Source: Marsupella aquatica (Eukaryota; Marchantiophyta). Taken from it: 64,000 nt of DNA. Positions 48,625-58,774 of this stretch are shown piece by piece (positions within the stretch are counted from its first letter, which is position 1; every line of letters starts with the position of its first letter). The stretch spans positions 20,832,001-20,896,000 of the forward strand of contig OZ316894.1 of the NCBI GenBank assembly GCA_973895155.1, written 5' to 3'. Made by a program: the position numbers and the translations under genes. The notes under the pieces were generated by a model. It was not told where the DNA came from, did no database searches, and was given only the letters and a program-made list of their open reading frames with translations.

Positions 48625-50922
48625 GCTATCCCTGAAGCGTCTGAATACCCAAGTTCCTTTAAAGCCTATGTTTCTCTTTCCTACCTGGAGGCAGAATGTC
48701 TATAGCTACATGCATAGCATTCTCCCTACCTGGCTATGGCGGATTTAATCGCTCAAGTCTGGTCTCATGCCTTCTTCGGCCTTGAAGATGGTTCATAGAA
48801 ACACCTTACCTCATGTTTATGCTATCCAGTTCGCTCTGTGCTATGTGATAAGTCATCACAGAACAATGGTAGGGGTGAAAGAAAGGCAAGCTCAGCCAAA
48901 AGTGATTTGGCCATGATGAACGTTTTTTCCTTTCTCTCGTACATCCCGTCAATCTTCATTCTGAAAGGTGGTACTTGGCAAGTTAATGTGTAGGGACACT
49001 GTGTCGCATAGAAAACTTATTGCTCAAACGTGGGGACTAGCTGATTCCCCACAGGTATTTGAATATTGTTTTCGTTTTTTTTCTGGGGGGGGCTCATTCT
49101 GACTCGACTGCGTCGTGGTTATAGCAAAGAACTTGCAGTGTATTCTACAGCCAGAAGGGACTTAACGTTCATTCTCGTTAAGTTAAAGTTGTCGGATTGT
49201 TCTGGTTAGAATAAATTGGTACAAAACGGAATTACAATGGGCAGACGGCTGATTCACCAGCCTCCCACTTTTCTCCATAGCAGATAGAGCATTTAGAGAA
49301 ATTGCAGTCGATGTCTCTAGGTGGGTGCGTTGATGCGACACTTACACCGTGTTGATGCCATCAACTAGGAGGGTCGAATTCTTTTGGATAGATTTAGTTA
49401 CTCGGAAATCCGTACCAGGTCTCTTACCTGTTTAGTCACTAGGTGTGAACTTGTAAGATATGTACGGGTGAGCAGCGTTTTTTGGAATGCCTCCAATGAA
49501 GGGGTCTTCTAGGAGAGACTATGACTCAAAGTCTGGCTTAGGAACATTACGGTGTTGAATATTGTTACCGACCTCATCGATGTCTGCACTGGTTTTTTAC
49601 TTTTGACCTCTCGTCCAGGCCCATACATCCTTCGTAGGTTGAAAGTATCAGAAGCAATTTTAACCCTGCAAGTCGCGAGAGCTGGGCTTCATGGCTGCCT
49701 CGTCGGTGAAGATGACTTCCGAAATCCATTGTAGACGCTTGTTTTGCCTCGTTCTGTTTGTCTCTGCGAGTGTCTACCTGTGCGTTCTTCATTTAGTGGT
49801 AGTGATGAATGACTAAGTTAGGGTTGGGTGGGGAATGATACGACTGCTTTTGGTCTCAATAGAAAGCAAACTTCAAGTTCTTCAACTATCGTCTCCTGTT
49901 TGCAGGTGAGTCTCCTAGGTGATGGGGGGAGGAAGGGCCAAGGGCAAATCTCAAAGCTCTTTTCAAAGATATCACCGTGAAACAAACATAGTGTCTTACT
50001 CCATTCCCTGTATGTGCCACAGTTCGTCTTGCTTGCCGTTTGTAAGTCATAAGTGTTCCCTACTGAGATGGTATCCCAGGTGCATTCTTCATGCACTGTT
50101 TCATCGAGACTCGTAGCTGGACCTGACACTCAACCCAAGCTAAATCTAAGTTGCTTTCTGGATAATTGTGTTCTGGGCTCTTCTTTTTCCAGGCCGGTAC
50201 AGTGATCTTAGTGTTAGGTGTTTCCTTGGGGAGGCTTTTCTCCCAATCACATTTTGGAGCCAATTTCTAACCGGGAATCGATAGAGAAGTCTACTAACCC
50301 TTCCAACCTGACGAGGTACTCCTTTGTCACGTAACCATTAGTATACTCAAGTCTCGATCTAGGGATGCTGTTAATGTGGAGACCTCGCCTACCGTTAAAC
50401 GTGAAGCCATTGCAGGGGAGACCACAAAGGGCATAGCAACATCCCCATCACTGTAACGAAGAGCTCTATCTGGGAACTGGAAGTCCGATTGGATTTTGGG
50501 AAGATCTAATCACTGTTGTTCTTGTACATCATGGGGCCACACCAAGTGTTGTTTCGATTTGCTTGCAGCTTTTATCTCGGATCACGCTGCAACATTTGAA
50601 ACTCCTATGAGTGCAGCCATCTCTTTAGCATACATAAGGCTTGTTTTACCTCACATCACGAAAACCACATTTGCCCTTTGTTGTGAGAGCAGTGAGCTCC
50701 ACCCCTAAATATTTATATACAAGACTGCTATATAAATCACCTGACAAAGTTTGTGGGCCTGAGAACAAAAGGAATACCCCTCCCAGAACGGTCCATTCCA
50801 TTAGGGAGGATATGGCTCACAATTCATTTAAAAAAAAACTGAACTTGTAAGTTGCACTTTGGAGATGTAGATCAGATTTTGAAAAATATATCTTTAGTCA
50901 ATCAACGTGTAGGATCTAAGAA
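48625..50922. other. 3' flank of the receptor kinase gene, no gene seen
   Basis: The first few hundred bases are probably 3'UTR. Beyond about 49100 only short frames on both strands are found. No transposon end or RNA gene was recognised. Confidence 0.35.
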
Positions 50923-51227
50923 ACGACCAGATTTTTGTGACATTGGAATGTAGTGACTGTTGGATTGCAAGGATTAAACTTGACAATGAAAACAAAATGA
51001 CGACCAGAGTTTTGTGACATTGGAATGTAGTGGCTATTGGGTTGCAAGGATTAAAGGTGACAATGAAAACAAAATGACGACCAGATTTTTGTGACATTGG
51101 AATGTAGTGACTATTGGGTTGCAAGGATTAAAGGTGACAAGGAAAACAACATGACGACCAGATTTTTGTGACATTGGAATGTAGTGACTATTGGGTTGCA
51201 AGGATTAAAGGTGACAATGAAAACAAG
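50923..51227. repeat. Tandem repeat, four copies of 77 bp
   Basis: Copies begin at 50923, 51000, 51077 and 51154, an exact 77-bp period. Each starts ACGACCAGA(T/G)TTTTGTGACA. Copies differ at only a few positions. Confidence 0.95.
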
Positions 51228-51316
51228 CCTCATGTGAGCTTAAGGTACTGCCACATAAAAGCTCCCACCAAGGTTCATTTGACATCAATTGGATGGCATT
51301 ATCCTCCAACTTGTTT

Positions 51317-51427
51317 ACTCCGATGCATTGGGCTAACTTTTTTACAAAGTATTAGGCGGTTTGGGTCCAAGTTGTCGACTCCGATGCATTGGACTAAATT
51401 TTGTACAAAACATTTGGTGGTTTGGGG
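51317..51427. repeat. Tandem duplication of 61 bp
   Basis: ACTCCGATGCATTGGGCTAA (second copy GGACTAA) and the following GGCGGTTTGGG or GGTGGTTTGGG occur at 51317 and 51378. The copies are moderately diverged. Confidence 0.85.
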
Positions 51428-51597
51428 CATGATTGGATGGAAAACCTTTAGTAGATTTACAGCCTGTCCCTTTTATCATTTGATCACTCTTCAAATGGTA
51501 GGAAATTGCATACCATTGGCCAAAATACCAATAGGCGCGTGGGTACAAAACATTGAAAGGAACCCAGGTCAAGGTGCAAAGTTGACTCAAGCTGTGT

Positions 51598-51839
51598 AAC
51601 ATTTGCTCAAATAATTAAGAAGGTTGAGAATACACTAAACAACAATGTTCTAACCTTCAGGTGTTGACAAACTATTCTAACATTTGCTCAAATAATTAAG
51701 AACGTTGAGAATACACTAAATAACAATGTTGTGACCTTCAGGTGTTGACAAACTATTCTAACATTTGCTCAAATAATTAAGAGCGTTGAGAATACACGAA
51801 ACAACAATGTTGTGACCTTCAGGTGTTGACAAACTATTC
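51598..51839. repeat. Tandem repeat, three copies of 81 bp
   Basis: Copies begin at 51598, 51679 and 51760 with AACATTTGCTCAAATAATTA and end GGTGTTGACAAACTATTC. Only scattered substitutions separate them. Confidence 0.95.
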
Positions 51840-52599
51840 GATTCCCGACACAGAGCTACTATTGGTACAGTTCCCAATCTAAATCATGGTAAATATAAGC
51901 TTAAAAATGCGGGACAAAGCCGGTGGTTAGGCAGACGCCCCATCGTTTGGGGTGTGGCTGTAAATCCAATTGATCATCCTCATGGAGGCAGTGAAGGATG
52001 CACTAAAGGAGACCTTCCTCCTCAAGTGGAACCTTCCCAGGCTCCATCCATAAATTTTGAGAGGCTAGAAGTCTCTGAAGAATCATCCCATTATTAAGAT
52101 AGGGTGGAAAGAGGGCACAGGGAGGGAGGGTCTGCTTGACGAGAGGAAGGGATGGGAGGAGGCCGGCAGGAGTCATGGATTATGGATGGAAGAAGAGTGG
52201 CTGCCCACTGCCCAGGCGATGGCCGTGCTGTGCGGAAGGGGATTTTAGCACCAACAGTTCTGCGCATGAGGCATGCACGCAGGGAGGAAGGTCGGGCTCG
52301 CTAGCTCAGTGGGTAGAAAGTGCAAATTTTCGAACATCTCATAGTAACAGAAAAAGGAGGCCTCAATCCAAAGCCTGATAAGAATTCCTGCCAGATTATC
52401 ATAAGTGGAGCGTATTGAAGTGTTAGATGGATTAAATTTACGACTACCATGAACCGATTGATTTCCTCTAGCTGCATGTCATTGAGGAGGAACAGCCTGT
52501 GCGGTGACCATGTTCCCAACATTCTGCTCCTTGAGCCCTTCAGTAGAGGGCATTATTGAGAAAGTGAACTGAAGTGTGAAGAACATGTGCATTATCGAA
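51840..52599. other. Flank of the PWP1 pseudogene
   Basis: No gene seen. At 52295-52310 there is a tRNA A-box-like word (TAGCTCAGTGGGTAGA) without a matching tRNA fold. The section 52400-52599 probably continues the duplicated PWP1 3' region past its stop codon, but the parent sequence is outside the window, so this cannot be tested here. Confidence 0.3.
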
Positions 52600-54655
52600 T
52601 CAGGAAGCAAAAGCCTGAAATCTTTGTGCCACTTTTGAATTTTGAAAAGTATTCCACCTGGACAAAGAGCCAAAACAGCACCAAAAGTAGATGAATTTAC
52701 GGGTTGCAGAGTAACATCCTATTCAAGACCGTTCTTGTAGACCACCATTCACATCAAACTTATGCTGTATAACGCTTGGCGAGACTGTGCTCAATTTGCC
52801 CTTATTTATGAACTAGCAGGGAAACCTAAACCCACAGGAGAACAAACCTAATTACCAAAAGTACATGAACATGGAAAACAAATAGTATCATAAATCAGCG
52901 AAGACACCCTATTTGAGGAGGCAGGTAGGAAAAGCATGGCAAGTACTCGACGTCATTGACACAATGCTGTGCGCAAACTTACATGCAGGCTGCCTTCTGA
53001 ACCACCAACAGCCAGGACAAATGGAAGATCCTTGCAAAACGATGAAAGAAAATACAGTACCCTGAGCAGGCACAACCTACACTTTAGTTTTCGAAGAACT
53101 CTTAGCATCCAAACCAAAACAAATCACGCTATCCAGATCCTTGATTCAACTTAGAACCGCCTTTAAACCAATTAATGGAAACAGAATATGGTACTAGAAT
53201 AATCCCTACCCTCCCTGTAATAAAACGATGGCCAAAGGGAAACTAGTATTACTTTGACTAGAGAAAACTAAACATTTCTTAGCAGACTTCTCCACCAAGC
53301 GGACTGGATTTCTGACCTTCACCTCAATCGTACTCGTATTCTAGAACACACAGGCCACGAGTAACCTCCACATCTATATATAAACCGTTCACCACATTAC
53401 AATGGACTTACAATAGAACAAAGGACTCACCACTTTCGGATTTCGGAACCAATGGAAGTCGGCTGGTTGTTTGTTAGATCCCACAACTTAACCTGGGAAG
53501 AAAGAGGAACGACATTTTCAGACCCCACTTTGAGCACTTCTAGAAACAGAAAAATGACTGACGTTTGAGTCATATCTGGAAATGGAACGTCAAGAATTGA
53601 ATCACAAGAATCTCTTGACGTGCAGCCTGAGCTGGTAAAACATGTTAACGTTGCCAAGTTGTATGTGGCTGAAAGAATAAGCTATGGAACAAAAAAGAAT
53701 ACGAGGGGGAGAGAGACCGTCTTATCCATTGATCCCGTTGCCAGTAGCTGAAGAAAGGAGCATCAGAAAGCAGCATCCATCCACCCACAAACACCAGAAG
53801 TGAGAACGCATTAGCTTCGAACCAAGGCAACAATCAATCTCCCGAGGTCAAACATCTGATTCAGTCAAAAGTCCCCAACATACGTAGCTAGAAAAATCCA
53901 ACACATCTTGAGAGAACTTACATTTGGGACAACCACATTGTAGGAGACGCAACAGGGCGTGTATTGTGTGACAGCCTTTGCTGGAGACCCTGCGTAGCTG
54001 AGCCCCCGATACGATTATCATGACCTCGAACTGTTCCATCTTCCAGGCTAACCTGAAATGAACAAAGAGGTGCAGACAATATTTACTGAATTGTCTCCGA
54101 TAAATAGCAGTTCCACATCACTCTACTTACACTTATGTCCTTCATCACAAAAGCTTTGGGAGTCAAGCCCTAGTACTGAACTGTTGGAGTACGCTGCACG
54201 CAAGTCATGAGCGTCACGAGAGTCACAAGAACGAGCAGTCAGGAAAATCTGAAATCATATCCGTGACAGTTTCCAGAGGGAATTGTTCACAGATTTGAAT
54301 CCCGATCTGGCATTCCCATCAAACAGCATGACATGAATTGAGTTGTCGGTATAGTCATTGTCACAACAACACTCCCCGTTTAATTAAATTAAATATTAAC
54401 TTGGATTTCCAATTGGTGAAAGAATGTCAAGAGACAAGTGAGGAACTGTCCAACCCACAGAAGTTCTACTTAGGTTTAAAAAACTTCTTCGTATACTTTG
54501 TGCCATTGTTGGAATAAATGGGTGGAATTAGCAGAACCTTCGGCAACTGCTTAAGGAGACAGAAGCGGCAGGAAGAAAGCCAAGATACTAAGGGGGCAGG
54601 AATTACCACAAAAGAGTGCCCTCTGCAAGAATCTCACGCAAGACTTTGAATGCCC
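52600..54655 (-). pseudogene. Inverted partial duplicate of the PWP1 gene (3' half)
   Basis: Read on the minus strand, this matches the plus strand from about 62050 to 64000 and continues further. Exons and introns are both present, so it arose by DNA duplication, not retroposition. Splice sites are largely kept, for example CATTTCAG|GTTAGCCTGG and AAT|GTAAGT around the copy of the 156-bp exon. The coding frame is destroyed. The 156-bp exon has internal deletions. The VKLWDLTNNQPT exon has lost one base after GGTTCCG. The following exon has one extra T in TTTTCTTTCATCG. The last exon (52600-52657) has lost bases after GTGGAA. The breakpoint near 54655 falls inside the exon at 62007-62105. It is non-functional as a protein gene, but a transcript could pair with PWP1 mRNA. 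Confidence 0.9.
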
Positions 54656-56053
54656 ATCCGAGGATTACTTGTGCTGCTAATTCGAACATGTGGTTGGAAT
54701 GCAGAATGAAATTGTTCATAAAAACGAGGATTATCCGCTTTGAAGAAACAGCTCGGTCGAGAAGTCTACCGTTCTGTAACAACCGCACTTCTAGAGCTTG
54801 AGGAGTACAATGCAAGTGGCCGGTATCCCGTTCCTGTAGCGTGGCGTTTTGAAGAATCCGGAAAGGAGTTTGAAGGAGACTGTTGCATGCTTTGGAAAAA
54901 TAATTGAGACTCTTCTGTTGGATACGAAAGCCTCTAGAAAGAAATCTCGAAATTGAAGCTTTTCTGGTCCAGAACATGTGCCGGGGTGTCCCGACCCTGA
55001 CAATGCAATAGCACGGTTCTTCACTGCCATCTGTAAAAGTCGCCATAGTATGCAGGATTTTATTGGAACCTGCATAAAAACTTTGACCCTTCTAACTTGA
55101 ACGTGCTTTTTAAAGACACGCCTGCTTTCAACAGAGAACAATCGGAACCCAGTAATTACATGAGCTCTCTATACCAGCTTTGCTTGTACCTTGAGGCTGT
55201 CTCCTTTTATGCTGGAAAACCAGATAGTCCATCGGGTTTGCTCATGGCAGTTTGAAATCGTATCATATGGTGAAGCTGTTGGAGCTCAGTGTGAACCAGT
55301 GGAATCAAGTTTCTGATTTCTCTTTGGGCGTGATGTATCTCCAGTTACCGTTTTATTCACAGATTACATATATGTTTTGCCTACACTGATTCATTTTCAA
55401 GAAGCGGTGTGACAGACAATGACTGATTTTGTAGCAGAGTGGCAAGTCTACTTGCAACTGGGGCATTGCTCTTTGAAGTAGTGAACGACTTCATGAAAAC
55501 AGGATTCGTCCTGTCTCCCAGCGTCATGGTTGTTTCTTCCACGCTTTTGATGATCTTAACTTCATTGGTCAAGCATTCATTTTCTTCGTCGAAGACAGAC
55601 TCGTTGATTGGTAGTTCTTGAGTGATGTCATATGCGAAGGTCTCCACGTCTCCATCCACGACTACAAAGTTGAGGTTTCAGTTTCATTCTATTTCATTCC
55701 CCAAGTTCTAAAGGGCATTACTTCCTCGGGGCACATGTAACAATTTTCCCTGACCAGAACCTCTGTATTGCATCGACTCTTACGAAAGAATGTGCAGGGT
55801 ACAGCTACATGCTACAGAAACCCAGATCTACCACTATACTGGCACAATGATCACGCTAGCTACAGACGATGTAAGACTGCAGACTGGTGGGCTTTGAAGT
55901 CGCAGTCAAACGGGTAACAAAGACTAATTCAAATCTACGGTTGGAATTAAAGCTGCACATATGCTTGAAACGTTCAGCTCAAGTAACCAGTTTGCAACGA
56001 AGCAAGCCCAGCTCAAAACGCTAAAGTGCATCCAAGTCTGGCTTCTATCCCGA
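54656..56053. other. Mostly unassigned sequence between PWP1 copy and small secreted gene
   Basis: Minus-strand frames at 54603-55141 run into the PWP1 copy by chance and show no domain. A better candidate exon at 55381-55662 is listed separately. Nothing else was recognised. Confidence 0.3.
55381..55662 (-). CDS. Candidate 3'-terminal exon of an unknown gene
   Basis: The minus frame opens just after a plausible acceptor (CAACTTTGTAG, AG ending at 55663 on the minus strand) and runs about 93 codons to a stop at 55381. It has no ATG near its beginning, so it would be an internal or last exon. The translation is acidic and Ser/Thr-rich (VFDEENECLTNEVKIIKSVE, TSKSNAPVASRLATLLQNQS). No family was recognised and no upstream exon was found, so it may be chance. 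Confidence 0.25.
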   Translation of the reverse strand, partial: VVDGDVETFAYDITQELPINESVFDEENECLTNEVKIIKSVEETTMTLGDRTNPVFMKSFTTSKSNAPVASRLATLLQNQSLSVTPLLENESV

Positions 56054-56132
56054 GCTCGCGCCCAGATCAGCCTCATTGAGTTCTCAACTTGTGCTCGCGC
56101 CCACCTAGATCAGCCTCATTGAGTTCTCAACT
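56054..56132. repeat. About 39-bp tandem duplication at the end of the small secreted gene
   Basis: GCTCGCGCCCAGATCAGCCT with CATTGAGTTCTCAACT occurs at 56054 and again at 56093, the second with CCT added. The second copy ends exactly at the stop codon of the minus-strand gene, so the duplication lies in its 3'UTR. Confidence 0.9.
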
Positions 56133-56515
56133 CATACTATAGAATGGAGGAAGCACTCCGAGGGCGAAACACCCATATTGACATGAAGCGGAGCAACCGG
56201 CCAAGTTGGGCTGCGAGTTCTGGAACGACAAGGTACACCGTATGCGGCTGTGTAGACGGTGACGTACGAGTTGGGGTCCCAGGTCAGTGCAGCGCCGGGG
56301 CTGCGATTGAGGTGGAAAAGGCCATCGCTGCTGGCATAGCCGTCGACGGAGCGTACTGGGGTGTTCGAATTGTTATCATACAGAGCCATTGCGGCGTGGC
56401 CAGGGTTACCTGCATAGAAGCATGGTCCGAAATTGACACAGCCGTGAGCTGTGGATGCGAGCATGAACATCGAGGCGAGGACTGAGAGAGTGGTGAGGAG
56501 AGATTTGGGATTCAT
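56132..56515 (-). CDS. Small secreted protein, Cys-containing (127 aa)
   Basis: The first in-frame ATG is at 56515; the longer open frame upstream has only a TTG. Residues 1-25 are a typical signal peptide (MNPKSLLTTLSVLASMFMLA, cut after AHG). The mature part begins CVNFGPCFYAGNPGHAAMAL and contains VRSVDGYASSDGLFHLN and SYVTVYTAAYGVPC. A TATA box lies 185-190 bases upstream, which supports a real gene. From about residue 95 the reading turns Arg/Pro-rich and has few Cys, while a neighbouring frame over the same bases reads NLAGCSASCQYGCF, more like a secreted Cys-rich tail. A one-base indel near 56230 is therefore possible. The family is not recognised. The product should act outside the cell. 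Confidence 0.6.
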   Translation of the reverse strand: MNPKSLLTTLSVLASMFMLASTAHGCVNFGPCFYAGNPGHAAMALYDNNSNTPVRSVDGYASSDGLFHLNRSPGAALTWDPNSYVTVYTAAYGVPCRSRTRSPTWPVAPLHVNMGVSPSECFLHSIV

Positions 56516-56699
56516 TTCACGAACCAGTAGAATCTGATGGTCTTCCTGAAAAGTCTCTGAGCTCTGTTGCGAGGAGAGATCCACAAAAAAGAGGGGATTG
56601 AGGGGCAAACGACATATCCAAGCAAAGAAAATTGGCTACAGGGGTACTGAGTGGACTTATACTGATGAGCTCAATGTTGAAAACCGAGAGCGGTCATGG

Positions 56700-56707
56700 T
56701 ATTTATA
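56700..56707 (-). promoter_or_regulatory. TATA box of the small secreted gene
   Basis: On the minus strand it reads TATAAATA within CACATATAAATACC. A start of transcription about 30 bases downstream would give a 5'UTR of roughly 150-160 bases before the ATG at 56515. Confidence 0.5.
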
Positions 56708-57413
56708 TGTGGTGATAAATAGAAACAACCCGGATTTTAATCTGCAATCAATCAAGCGTAGTGAGTATGCCTCGGATAGAAGATACCGACTACGTTGTTT
56801 TGCCTTCAGGCCGAAAACAGTCGCATCCATGAAATAGACGTTATGCTCTGGAGCATGCAATTCTGTAGGGTAGTGACAAGGGGCACGATACCCAATATCC
56901 AACAGACCCATTCAAGAGAGAATAGGTGTTCTGCTCTAGAGCATGCAATTCCGTAAGGTAGTCAATCCAACAGGAACCCGGGCCCCGTAGTCTCATGATT
57001 CACAGCATCCACTGCGTTGGACATGCCCGCCTTATAAAGTGCGCCAGTAGCGTAGGTCTCCTTTGCATCAATTCGGTTGATTGTCTCTCTGGTTGTTCCC
57101 AATCGAAAAGTGCTCTGAAGCTACAAAATGCAGAGCTGCTCGAGAGCTTGTGGGCCACCGCATCTGGACGCCATGATTGCATCAGAAATCAGCGGGCTCC
57201 ATCACAATTTGGCATTCTGGCCTCAACAAAAAGTAATGTAGTGCCTAGTGCCTCGACGTCCAACAACCACAGCGGGTCTACCGAATCAACAAACTCATTC
57301 TCTCTCCGAATCGATTTTGCCTCCCCCCCGCATTCATCCATGGGCAGTTCAGACACAGTGGGGCTTCGCTCCAGTGCTGCGGCGATGAAATTCGTGGAAC
57401 AGGAATGGGATGA

Positions 57414-57440
57414 GGCGAGACGAGACGAGACGAGACGAGA
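57414..57440. repeat. GAGAC microsatellite
   Basis: GCGAGACGAGACGAGACGAG continues for about five units of five bases. Confidence 0.9.
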
Positions 57441-57676
57441 GTGAAAAATGACAGTAGATTTGGGGTTGGGAGACCGAAACTAGGCGAGTTATAAGTTCGG
57501 TTCATCGGTGAATTGGGACGTGGAGGGAGCGAAGGCCGCTCGCGCGCGATATATTAAACCATAAGTTTCGCGACGTGCTAAAAGTGAAGTATATAAACGT
57601 GACTAGAGTGTTGTCTTCCGTTAAGTCTCCTGAAAGCGGGTTAACGCCTCTCCGAGTGCGGTACCTCCTCTTGAGG

Positions 57677-57705
57677 CCCGGGACAGGCGCAAGCCGTGTC
57701 CGGGG
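57677..57705. repeat. GC-rich hairpin with GCAA loop
   Basis: CCCGGGACAGGC pairs with GCC-G-TGTCCGGGG around the four-base loop GCAA, with one bulged G and one mismatch. GCAA belongs to the very stable GNRA loops in RNA. An outer CTCCGAG/CTCGGAG pair brackets it. Whether it is transcribed is unknown. Confidence 0.7.
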
Positions 57706-57929
57706 TTTCTCGGAGCCCGGTGGTAGTCTTTTGTCTTTGAACCACGATGCGTCTATCGAAGCAGCATGTACGAAAGGGCCAGAAGCGCGCTATAGATAAG
57801 GTCCGTGCCTCCACTCGGTGCTGTAAGACAATTCTCGGCCGGCCAACAATGTCCCGGCCATGTGGTAGCCAATATATATGAGGGACATCCCGGATACCAT
57901 GGGTAGGGATCAGGTTACTCCTAGTGGCC

Positions 57930-58165
57930 TTGAGGGAAAGGGCCGTGTGCTGGAACTTAACATTTTTTGCTCTTTTTTGGTCGTGGATTTGGCTAGTCCT
58001 AGTGCTCTCGTGGGAAACTAAGGGCCGCGCGTTGGAACTTAGCAAGTTTTTGCCTACTATTGTTCTCATGGGGAAGGGCCATGTGCGTTGGAAACTTAGT
58101 CAGTTTTAGGTATGGGTATCCCTGGGGTAGGGATCATGAGGAAGGCCAGTGAACTGGAACGAAGC
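57930..58165. repeat. Degenerate direct repeat with GGGCC(G/A)(T/C)GTG core
   Basis: A block of the form GGGAAA...GGGCCGTGTGCTGGAACTTA recurs near 57930, 58010, 58070 and, weakly, 58140. The copies are clearly related but diverged, and intervals vary from about 60 to 85 bp. Confidence 0.6.
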
Positions 58166-58315
58166 GTTCCTTTCCTTTGAACTACAGCACAGTTCCTTTG
58201 ACTTACACTTAGCGAGGCAGGGTGCCCTTGCAAATCCAGGCACTATACACCCTTACCGATAATTGCAAATTCCAAGTTTTTGCACTTATGAGGTAGTGCA
58301 AACTGCAACCCCTAG

Positions 58316-58409
58316 ATAAGTGCACACTGTGTGCGTCTTCCCCGGGAGTGTGCACTTATAGAGACGAACCCTAGATAAGTGCACACTCCCGGCACGCAGT
58401 GTGCACTTA
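58316..58409. repeat. Array of alternating palindromic half-sites (ATAAGTGCACACT / AGTGTGCACTTAT)
   Basis: The 12-13 base half-site occurs four times in alternating orientation: 58316-58328 forward, 58347-58359 reverse, 58375-58387 forward, 58398-58409 reverse. Each neighbour pair is an inverted repeat with perfect 12-13 bp arms and a 10-18 base spacer, so several hairpins or one long fold could form. It lies about 370 bases upstream of the PWP1 start codon. Confidence 0.9.
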
Positions 58410-58774
58410 GAGAGACCGACTGTGCCCCAAAGCTGCCTAGGGTTTTAATATAAGGGACTTCACAATGGAACGGCTCTCATAAACTATATGGGCATGTCCC
58501 CAAACCTAGCCCAAAGGGTATGGTAGTAGCTGAGCTTAACAGCCCTTGTCGCCAATGTGCTTGAAGGGTTTAATGGTAGACGTTCTCGTGGCAACATAGA
58601 AAACCGATTTGAACAGATCAGTGTGGATGCGGAAGGATTGCAGAAGGAGAATTCAATTGACTGAGTGGAGAGCAAGAAGATTGATTTGGGATTTCAGGAG
58701 TGATAAACCCTTCTTCTCAAGCTGAGGGTTTTGGACAGAGAATTGGAGGTTGGCAAGCGGGAAGGAGGGAAGAG

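Larger units (their letters stand above)
56708..57929. other. Intergenic region upstream of the PWP1 gene
   Basis: A plus frame of 149 codons at 56995-57444 has no recognisable domain and ends in a microsatellite, so I do not call it a gene. A GAGAC microsatellite lies at 57414-57440. A GC-rich hairpin with a GCAA loop lies at 57677-57705 inside a compact, transposon-like segment (about 57570-57840). Confidence 0.3.

Noticed and set aside
51168-51599. 143-codon plus frame
   Set aside because: It starts inside the 77-bp tandem repeat and runs through the 61-bp duplication. The length reflects repeats, not a gene.
52288-52345. tRNA-like A box (TAGCTCAGTGGGTAGA) suggesting a tRNA gene or SINE head
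   Set aside because: A TTCGAA word follows too early and no cloverleaf arms pair. No A-rich tail or SINE body is visible, so no RNA gene is called.
54603-55141. Minus frames of 147 and 116 codons
   Set aside because: The ends of these frames lie in the PWP1 copy but in the wrong frame for PWP1, and the rest shows no family resemblance.
56995-57444. 149-codon plus frame
   Set aside because: Ser-rich with no domain, ends in the GAGAC microsatellite, and has no conserved-looking block. Kept only as a note in the intergenic entry.
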